Source: Propioniciclava soli
GTDB lineage: Bacteria; Actinomycetota; Actinomycetes; Propionibacteriales; Propionibacteriaceae
Length of the DNA: 64,000 nucleotides
Reading direction: 5' to 3'
NCBI RefSeq assembly: GCF_014858005.1
Contig: NZ_JACYOT010000004.1
Coordinates: 310,001 to 374,000 of the forward strand
The notes beneath the pieces were generated by a model. It had not been told where the DNA came from, searched no databases, and worked only from the letters and a program-made list of their open reading frames with translations. How positions within the stretch are numbered: position 1 is the stretch's first letter; the number at the start of each line of letters is the position of its first letter. This document shows, piece after piece, positions 55,993-64,000 of this stretch. The translations under genes and the position numbers were made by a program.

Positions 55993-57066
55993 GTGAAGGT
56001 ACTGGTGGCGATGTCGGGCGGGGTGGACAGCTCCGTGGCGGCGGCGCGTCTCGTGGGGGACGGGCACGAGGTGACCGGCGTCCACCTGGCCCTGAACCGC
56101 AATCCGCAGACGTATCGCTCCGGCGCCCGGGGCTGCTGCTCGCTGGAGGACAGCAACGACGCGCTGCGGGTCGCCGACACCCTCGGCATCCCCTTTCACG
56201 TCTGGGACCTCTCGGAGCGCTTCGCCGCCGACGTCGTGGCCGACTTCGTCGCCGAGTACGCGGCGGGACGGACGCCGAACCCCTGCCTGCGCTGCAACGA
56301 GCGCATCAAGTTCGCCGCCGTCCTCGACCGCGGGCTGGCGCTGGGCTTCGACGCCGTGGCCACCGGGCACTACGCCCGCCTCGAGACGACCGGTGGTGAG
56401 ACTCGCCTGTACCGGGCCGCCGACGCCGCGAAGGACCAGAGCTACGTGCTCGGCGTCCTCACCCAGGCGCAGCTCGCCCGGTCGTTGTTCCCGCTGTACG
56501 GGTCGGTGAAGGCCGACGTGCGGGCCGAGGCCGCCGCGCTGGGGCTGCGCGTGGCCGCGAAGCCCGACAGCCACGACATCTGTTTCATCGCCGACGGCGA
56601 CACCGCCGGATTCCTGCGGCGCGAGCTCGGGGAGCGACCCGGGCAGATCGTTGACACCGCCGGCGCGGTCGTCGGCGGCCACGACGGCCACCACCAGTTC
56701 ACCGTCGGCCAGCGCAAGGGCCTGCGCCTCGGCACACCGGCGCCCGACGGGCGTCCGCGCTACGTGCTGGGCATCAGCCCGGTGACCAACACCGTCACCG
56801 TGGGGCCGCACGACGCGCTGGCCGTGGCTCACATCGAGGCCATCCGCCCCACGTGGGCGGTGGCCGAGCCCCGGCTGGGCGCGTGGCGCGGCCTGGTGCA
56901 GGTGCGCGCGCACGGCGAGCCCATGGCCGCCACCATCGAGGCGGACGCCGACCGCGTCCGGATCACGTTGGACGAGCCTGCCTTCGGCATCGCTCCCGGC
57001 CAGGCCGCCGTCACGTACGACGGGGATCTCGTCGTGGGCGCCGCCACGATCGCGGCGGCGGCCTGA
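55993..57066 (+). CDS. mnmA: tRNA-specific 2-thiouridylase
   Basis: 357 residues. Inserts sulfur at C2 of U34 in tRNA Lys, Glu and Gln. PP-loop: [13 protein letters not shown]. The two catalytic Cys are in [12 protein letters not shown] and [12 protein letters not shown]-terminal OB-like domains ([25 protein letters not shown]). The stop and the next ATG share a base (TGATG). Confidence 0.95.
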   Translation: MKVLVAMSGGVDSSVAAARLVGDGHEVTGVHLALNRNPQTYRSGARGCCSLEDSNDALRVADTLGIPFHVWDLSERFAADVVADFVAEYAAGRTPNPCLRCNERIKFAAVLDRGLALGFDAVATGHYARLETTGGETRLYRAADAAKDQSYVLGVLTQAQLARSLFPLYGSVKADVRAEAAALGLRVAAKPDSHDICFIADGDTAGFLRRELGERPGQIVDTAGAVVGGHDGHHQFTVGQRKGLRLGTPAPDGRPRYVLGISPVTNTVTVGPHDALAVAHIEAIRPTWAVAEPRLGAWRGLVQVRAHGEPMAATIEADADRVRITLDEPAFGIAPGQAAVTYDGDLVVGAATIAAAA

Positions 57067-58034
57067 TGCGCACCTCGGCGATCGGGTCGCTGCCCGGGGT
57101 GGATGTGGGTGCGGGCGTCCGGCTCGCGCTGGAGTCCGTGAGCGTGCCGTGGCTGCCGGAGTTCCCCGCGCGTGGGCCGTGGGCGGGCATGATCGGGCGG
57201 GGTCTCGGGATCGCGGTCGGCCTCGGCGCCGACGTGGTCGCCGGCGCGTGGCACCTCACCGCAGCGCCCGGTCTCGACCTGCGCCGCGCGCGGGCCGCGC
57301 TGCGCGACGACCTCGACCTGCTGGAGGAGAACGCCCAGGGGCTGACCGGCCCCCTCAAGGTGGCCGTCGCGGGGCCGTGGACGCTGGCCGCGTCCGTGCT
57401 GCTGCCCCACGGCGGGCGGGTGTTGGGGGATCGGGTGGCGCGCCGCGACGTGGCCCAGGCCCTCGCGGCCGGTGTGGCGGACCTGCGGGCCGACATCGAG
57501 CGGCGCCTGCCCGGCGTGGCGGTCGTGCTGCAGGTGGACGAGCCCTCGCTGCCGGCCGTGCTCGCCGGTGCCGTGCCCACGGAGGGGGGCTACTTCCGCC
57601 ACCGGTCCGTCGAACGGTCCGAGGCCGCCGAGCTGCTGCGCGAGGTGGGGGGCGACGTGCTGCACTGCTGCGCCCCCGGTCTCGACGTGGAGCTGGTGCT
57701 CGGCGCGGGCGGGGCCGGTTTCAGCGGCGTCGCCCTCGACCAGAATCACCTGACGCCGGCGACGTGGGACGCCGTCGCCCCCCACCTCGAGGCCGGGCAT
57801 GACCTGTGGCTCGGCTGCGCGCCGACGCATCCGCCGGTCGCGCCCGCGGCGGACGCCCTCACGCGCCGGGTGCTGCAGGTGCTGCGACCGCTCGAACTGG
57901 GGCCGGTGGCCGCCGAGCGGATCGTGCTGACCCCCTCGTGCGGGCTGGCCGGCTGGCCGCCCAGCGAGGTGCCGGCGCTGTTCTCAGCCCTCGCTGTCAC
58001 CGCGGGGCGGGTCGACGATGAGTTGCGGGGGTGA
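57066..58034 (+). CDS. MetE-like methionine synthase (core-MetE type)
   Basis: 322 residues, only the catalytic half of MetE. The zinc ligands are in VLHCCAPGLD (His and Cys) and TPSCGLAGWP (Cys). The short form without the N-terminal folate domain is found in actinobacteria and archaea; in other core-MetE proteins the methyl donor is a corrinoid or other carrier rather than folate triglutamate (inference for this one). It is coupled to mnmA. The N-terminal TSAIGSLPGVD and the middle VLQVDEPSLP are typical. Confidence 0.85.
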   Translation: MRTSAIGSLPGVDVGAGVRLALESVSVPWLPEFPARGPWAGMIGRGLGIAVGLGADVVAGAWHLTAAPGLDLRRARAALRDDLDLLEENAQGLTGPLKVAVAGPWTLAASVLLPHGGRVLGDRVARRDVAQALAAGVADLRADIERRLPGVAVVLQVDEPSLPAVLAGAVPTEGGYFRHRSVERSEAAELLREVGGDVLHCCAPGLDVELVLGAGGAGFSGVALDQNHLTPATWDAVAPHLEAGHDLWLGCAPTHPPVAPAADALTRRVLQVLRPLELGPVAAERIVLTPSCGLAGWPPSEVPALFSALAVTAGRVDDELRG

Positions 58035-58085
58035 GGCGTCGCGGTCGCGCGAACACTGGGCGGCCCGCGTCCGTCGTTGGACGGT

Positions 58086-59348
58086 TCAGCGAGCGTTGAC
58101 GCGGAAGAGGAAGGCCGCCATGGCGTCGCGCCGGATGGGCTCCAGGGCGCGGAACATGCTGGTGCCGTTGGCCTCGGCCCAGCCCGTGGAGACGCCGGTG
58201 GACGCCAGCCACGTCATCTCCGCGTAGAAGTCCTGGCGGGGTGACAGGTCGGTGAACGGGGAGCGCACCGGCACGTCGAACGCCGGACGGCCGGCCCAGC
58301 GGTAGAGAAAGACGGCCATGGCGTCCCGCTTGATCGAGGCGTCGGGGCGGAAGGTCCGACGACGGTTCTCGACCCAGCCGGTGGAGATGCCCTCGGCGTA
58401 CAGCCAGGTGATCTCGCGATAGAAGGGGTGGTTCGGGGCGACGTCGGCGAACGGCGTCGCGGCCGGTGGGGTGAAGGCCGGGCTGCCCGCGGCGCGGTAG
58501 AGGAAGGCGGCCATCGCGCCGCGCTCCACCGGTTCCAGGGGGAGGTAGCGCGCGCTGCTGCCGGATCGGTACCCCGTCGAGATGCCGGCCGAGGCCATCC
58601 AGGCGATCTCCTTGGCGAACTGCTGCGGTGCGCGGACGTCGATGAAGGCGCTGGTGGCCGGCGGCACGTACGGGTCAGGCCCGCGAACAGTGTTGCCGCA
58701 GAAATCCTTGGGGGGTGCCGTGGCGAGCGTGACACTCCATCCGTCACGGCTCGTGGAACTCTCCACGGCGACGCCCAGCTCGCCGTGGTCGACCAGCATC
58801 GGCGTGTGGGGGTCGACCGTGGGGAGGACGTAGTCGTGGAAGTGGGAGGCGGCGTGTGTCTGCAGGATCGGCGACCGTTCGAGGCCCGACGGGCAGGCCA
58901 GCTTGGCCGAGGACAGGCGCGGGTTGGCGTCCAGGCCACCGAACCACCACGGGCCGGGGCGTTCGGCAGCCGCGCCCGGGTGGGTGCCGTGGGATGTGCC
59001 GCACGTCGCCGCGCGATCGACCGCCACGTAGGCCGGCTCCCGGCCCGTCCACGCCCCGACAGCGCCGGTGAAGGCGGTCGCGCGCGGGTCGGTGTCGACC
59101 GGCTGGGCCACGACGGGGTCGCCGCCGCCTGCGGGGTGGATCTCAACGGTGACGACGTCGGTGCACCCGTCGGTGCTGCGGGTGGGCACGGTGACCGTGA
59201 GCTCGTTCTTGGCTCCCCAGGTGAAGGTGACGGTGTCCGCGGGGGCGCTGGGGTGGGTGGTCGCGGGCGCCGCCGCGGCGGTGGAGGTGGCGAGCGTGAG
59301 GCTCGCCACGGTGGCCAGGACGAGGGCGACCGGACGCAGCAGGGGCAC
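58086..59348 (-). CDS. Secreted protein with three SLH-type repeats
   Basis: 420 residues. A signal peptide (about 1-27, ending STAAAAPA) is followed by a beta-rich unknown domain with several Cys (TDGCTDVV, ATCGTS, KLACPS, FCGNTV) and, from about residue 220, three SLH-like repeats with F-x-D-V/L and A-G-I/V-S-T-G-W/Y patterns. SLH repeats bind secondary cell-wall polymers in Gram-positive bacteria; actinobacterial versions are common but their ligand is little known. GTG 59348 lies behind GAAGGATT. Same strand as the four-gene cassette upstream. Confidence 0.85.
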   Translation of the reverse strand: MPLLRPVALVLATVASLTLATSTAAAAPATTHPSAPADTVTFTWGAKNELTVTVPTRSTDGCTDVVTVEIHPAGGGDPVVAQPVDTDPRATAFTGAVGAWTGREPAYVAVDRAATCGTSHGTHPGAAAERPGPWWFGGLDANPRLSSAKLACPSGLERSPILQTHAASHFHDYVLPTVDPHTPMLVDHGELGVAVESSTSRDGWSVTLATAPPKDFCGNTVRGPDPYVPPATSAFIDVRAPQQFAKEIAWMASAGISTGYRSGSSARYLPLEPVERGAMAAFLYRAAGSPAFTPPAATPFADVAPNHPFYREITWLYAEGISTGWVENRRRTFRPDASIKRDAMAVFLYRWAGRPAFDVPVRSPFTDLSPRQDFYAEMTWLASTGVSTGWAEANGTSMFRALEPIRRDAMAAFLFRVNAR

Positions 59349-59450
59349 AGCAGGAATCCTTCACCGGCGGGATGATCCTGCTGACGCTAACAGCACCGCC
59401 CCGGCCTCAGAAAGGCTTACATTTTCACTTGCTGTGCTCGGGGCGACCGA

Positions 59451-59777
59451 TCAGTGGAGAATTGGTCCGTCCGGTGGCGAGAGCGTGGTCGACGCGCCGG
59501 GAGCCGCCGCGGGCAGCGCGGCGATCGCACCGCTCCCCACGACCCGCACGACGCCCACGAAGATCCAGCCCACGAGATCGCCCTCGGGCAGGTCGGACGC
59601 GTCGACGTTGACCTCGACCTGCCCGCGCGCACCGCTCAGGAGATCCGTCCAGCCGTCGACGGGCTCGGCCGCGGCGGCGTCGAGGGTGAGGACGTCCCAG
59701 CGCGCCACGTCGGGGTGCGGCCGTCGCCCGAGCACGGTGCCGCGGAGGCGGGTGCGGTTCTCGATCGGAGCTGTCAT
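59451..59777 (-). CDS. Protein of unknown function, 108 residues
   Basis: Seems mainly beta: short alternating strands with Arg/Val and Val/Glu patterns (RTRLRGTVLGRR, GQVEVNVDASDLPEGDLVGW). It begins 25 nt after the ATP-grasp gene, so it is likely the last gene of the cassette. No signal peptide, no Cys. Not recognised; the C-terminus is Pro/Ala-rich. Confidence 0.6.
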   Translation of the reverse strand: MTAPIENRTRLRGTVLGRRPHPDVARWDVLTLDAAAAEPVDGWTDLLSGARGQVEVNVDASDLPEGDLVGWIFVGVVRVVGSGAIAALPAAAPGASTTLSPPDGPILH

Positions 59778-59802
59778 CGATCCTCCCGGGTTGGGCGCCG
59801 CA

Positions 59803-60708
59803 TCAGACCAGGGCCGGGACGTCAGCGAGGTGCTGCACGATGGCCTCGCTGATCGGTTGCCCGGTGTGCGCCTCGAAGAAACTGTAACCGGGCATGGGGT
59901 TGACCTCGAAGCAGGTCGCGTGACCCTCCGGGGCCAGCTTGAGGTCGATGCCGGCGAGGACGAGGCCCAACGCGGCGGCCAGGCGCACGCAGCGCTCGGC
60001 GAGCTCGTCCGACAGCTCGCAGGCCGTCAGCTCGGCGGTCAGGCCGTCCCGTTCGGCGTAGCGGTAGTCGACGGCCGGGCTCTCGATGCGGGTCGCGAAG
60101 CAGCGCTCACCCACGACGTGCACGCGGACGTCCACGCCCGGCACGCGCGCTTGGAACTGGGTGGGCAGGTGGCGCACCTGCTCCAGCCGCTCGGCCGCCG
60201 CCTCGTCCAGCACCCGGACCACCGACCGCACCCCGCTGACCGACTTGAACACCACCGGGCCGACCTCGGCGACGAACGCCCGCACGGCGTCGGGGTCGGT
60301 CGTCACCAGGGTACGGGGCACGGCGAACCCCGCCGCCGCGATCAGCTGGGCCTGGTACGGCTTGCTGCCGTTGGAGTGCATGGCGCGGGGCCGGTTCAAC
60401 ACGGTGATCGGGGCGGCGTCCAGCCACGCGACCATCCGGCCGGCGAGCTCGGCCTCGCGGGCCGCGGTCGCGGCGTCCGGGGACGGTAGGGGGGCCAGCG
60501 GGCGGGCATAGCACCCGGTCAGGTCGGTCAGGGCGACGCGCCGGCCCGGCAGGCGCACCTGGCCGTGGGTGCCGTCGTCGGCGAGCTCGAATTCGACGCC
60601 GGTGAGCTGCTGTTGGTCGACGACCACGTGGTGGACGCCGGCCCGCTCGGCCGCCGCCACGGCGCGGGCCAGCGCCGGGTCGTCGCCATAGCCGTGGAAG
60701 CAGATCAT
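59803..60708 (-). CDS. ATP-grasp ligase (RimK-like)
   Basis: 301 residues. The N-terminal half is a pre-ATP-grasp domain (CYARPLAPLPSP, VNRP-like region VLNRPRAMHSNGSKPYQAQL). The ATP-grasp half has VVFKSVSGVRSV (nucleotide Lys), GIDLKLAPEG and the metal-binding CFEVNPMPGYSFFE. It should form an amide or ester bond by an acyl-phosphate. RimK- and MvdD-like enzymes of this build act on peptides. Substrate unknown; neighbours are discussed in findings. Its start overlaps the stop of the upstream gene by four bases. Confidence 0.83.
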   Translation of the reverse strand: MICFHGYGDDPALARAVAAAERAGVHHVVVDQQQLTGVEFELADDGTHGQVRLPGRRVALTDLTGCYARPLAPLPSPDAATAAREAELAGRMVAWLDAAPITVLNRPRAMHSNGSKPYQAQLIAAAGFAVPRTLVTTDPDAVRAFVAEVGPVVFKSVSGVRSVVRVLDEAAAERLEQVRHLPTQFQARVPGVDVRVHVVGERCFATRIESPAVDYRYAERDGLTAELTACELSDELAERCVRLAAALGLVLAGIDLKLAPEGHATCFEVNPMPGYSFFEAHTGQPISEAIVQHLADVPALV

Positions 60709-61421
60709 GCCGCCACCCCCCGGGCGGCCAGTCGGAGCAGCAGGCCCGCCGCCGCCGCCACGTGCCCCGGCCCCGTCAGGGCGGGGGTGACGCCGGCGTC
60801 CACGACGCGCCCGTGGGCGTCGAGCGTCAGCTCGAAGCAGCGTGACGCGGCCTGCTCAGCGAGGTCGCGCGCGAGGGTCGCCTCGGCGTCCGTGGCCGCG
60901 CCCACGACTCGGTCGCCGGCCACGAGCACCCGCCGGCTCGCGGGATCGGTGGACACGGCCGCGCCCCGGGCGGCGGCCAGGGCGCGCCACACCGTGGCAT
61001 CCCACGCGGCCCCCGCCGGGCTGGTGCCCTCGGGCCGGGTGACCACCCGGTCACCCAGGCCCAGCAGCCAACTGCTGAACAGCGCGGCCAGCTCGGTCGC
61101 CGCGTACGCCCGGTCGGCGGCGGTTCCGGCGCCGTGGCTCGGCGTGACTGCGGGGCACCGCGACCGGAACCACACGACGCCGACCTGGTCGTCGGCCAGC
61201 GATCGGCGGTGCGGCCAGGGCTCGACGTGGGTGCGCGGGGTGCCGTCGGGGTCGACGGTGTGGTGCCAGCGCCCCCGGGCCAGGGCGTCGGTGGGCACCA
61301 GCCACACGGTGTGACGCGTGCCGCACCCGGCGGCCAGGGCCACCGCCTGCGCGGTGGCCCTGGCGCCGGTGTCGTCGGCGTCCGCCACGATGGTCACGAG
61401 GGGCCGTCGCGTCGTCGGCAT
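60705..61421 (-). CDS. Reduced ATP-grasp-like protein, likely inactive
   Basis: 238 residues. The pre-ATP-grasp half resembles that of the neighbour (VVWFRSRCPAV, then YAATELAALFSSWLL and RALAAARG), and the C-terminal half has a RCFELTLDAHGRVVDAG pattern like an ATP-grasp end. The central nucleotide-binding loops and the E-x-N metal motif are missing. Probably a pseudo-enzyme partner of the ligase at 59803. Five bases lie between its ATG and the protease stop. Confidence 0.6.
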   Translation of the reverse strand: MPTTRRPLVTIVADADDTGARATAQAVALAAGCGTRHTVWLVPTDALARGRWHHTVDPDGTPRTHVEPWPHRRSLADDQVGVVWFRSRCPAVTPSHGAGTAADRAYAATELAALFSSWLLGLGDRVVTRPEGTSPAGAAWDATVWRALAAARGAAVSTDPASRRVLVAGDRVVGAATDAEATLARDLAEQAASRCFELTLDAHGRVVDAGVTPALTGPGHVAAAAGLLLRLAARGVAA

Positions 61422-61426
61422 GGCGA

Positions 61427-64000
<2,574 letters not shown>

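Noticed and set aside
59451-59777. The 108-residue protein as a RiPP/graspetide precursor
   Set aside because: It lacks a leader-core layout and repeated core acids or hydroxyl residues. It looks like a folded beta protein, so the idea stays unproven.

Overview
The window is a GC-rich, densely packed actinobacterial chromosome segment, most likely from the Propionibacteriales or Propionibacteriaceae. The evidence is a methylmalonyl-CoA epimerase of propionibacterial type, NucS (the actinobacterial and archaeal mismatch endonuclease), a DUF2550 gene directly after atpC, a GlgE-Mak-GlgB alpha-glucan operon, a DivIVA-like coiled-coil protein, and many leaderless promoters in which a TANNNT box lies 6-8 nt before the start codon. 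I see no tRNA, rRNA, CRISPR array, phage or intact insertion sequence.

Region 1 (1-11.6 kb) is core: prfA (5' end outside the window), prmC, a Sua5/YrdC gene, a WecA-type phosphotransferase, then the complete F1Fo ATP synthase operon (atpI-like, atpBEFHAGDC) and DUF2550. Region 2 (11.6-22.4 kb) holds short housekeeping units: cobalamin adenosyltransferase, a cyclophilin lipoprotein, a YbfF-like esterase, nucS, an AI-2E permease, a DivIVA-like protein, methylmalonyl-CoA epimerase, a PH-domain membrane protein, phosphoglucomutase and a YbbN-like protein. An 840-nt gene-free stretch (18977-19816) carries a three-unit tandem repeat.

Region 3 (22.9-46.1 kb) is a large cell-surface polysaccharide locus. 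It contains two flippase/polymerase/chain-length sets (23853-28624 and 37511-43887), seven or eight glycosyltransferase genes, a PssD/PssE pair, a beta-helix protein, and a minus-strand cassette (29855-34746) that should make an unusual nucleotide-activated sugar: a RfbF-like cytidylyltransferase, an SDR, a RmlC-like epimerase, a SAF-domain oxidoreductase and an LhgO-like oxidase. The two long non-coding segments of this locus (22423-22875 and 34747-35126) each carry four copies of a palindromic GTCACCC...GGGTGAC-like box, which suggests shared control. A lipoprotein gene in the middle (36142-37257) seems to start at AUU or AUC.

Region 4 (46.3-54.7 kb) is the alpha-glucan pathway on the minus strand: glgX, glgE, maltokinase, glgB and a GNAT-Nudix fusion, with no treS. 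Region 5 (54.8-58.0 kb) reads forward: cysteine desulfurase, mnmA and a core-MetE-type methionine synthase. Cysteine desulfurase and MnmA act in sequence in tRNA 2-thiolation.

Region 6 (58.1-63.4 kb) is the least explained. It has an exported SLH-repeat protein and, upstream of it on the same strand, a four-gene cassette: an M6-family metalloprotease without a signal peptide and with a Lys/Asp/Glu-rich repeat tail, a reduced ATP-grasp-like protein, a full ATP-grasp ligase, and a 108-residue protein of unknown function. This is my best candidate for an undescribed system. The window closes with the 5' part of ligA.
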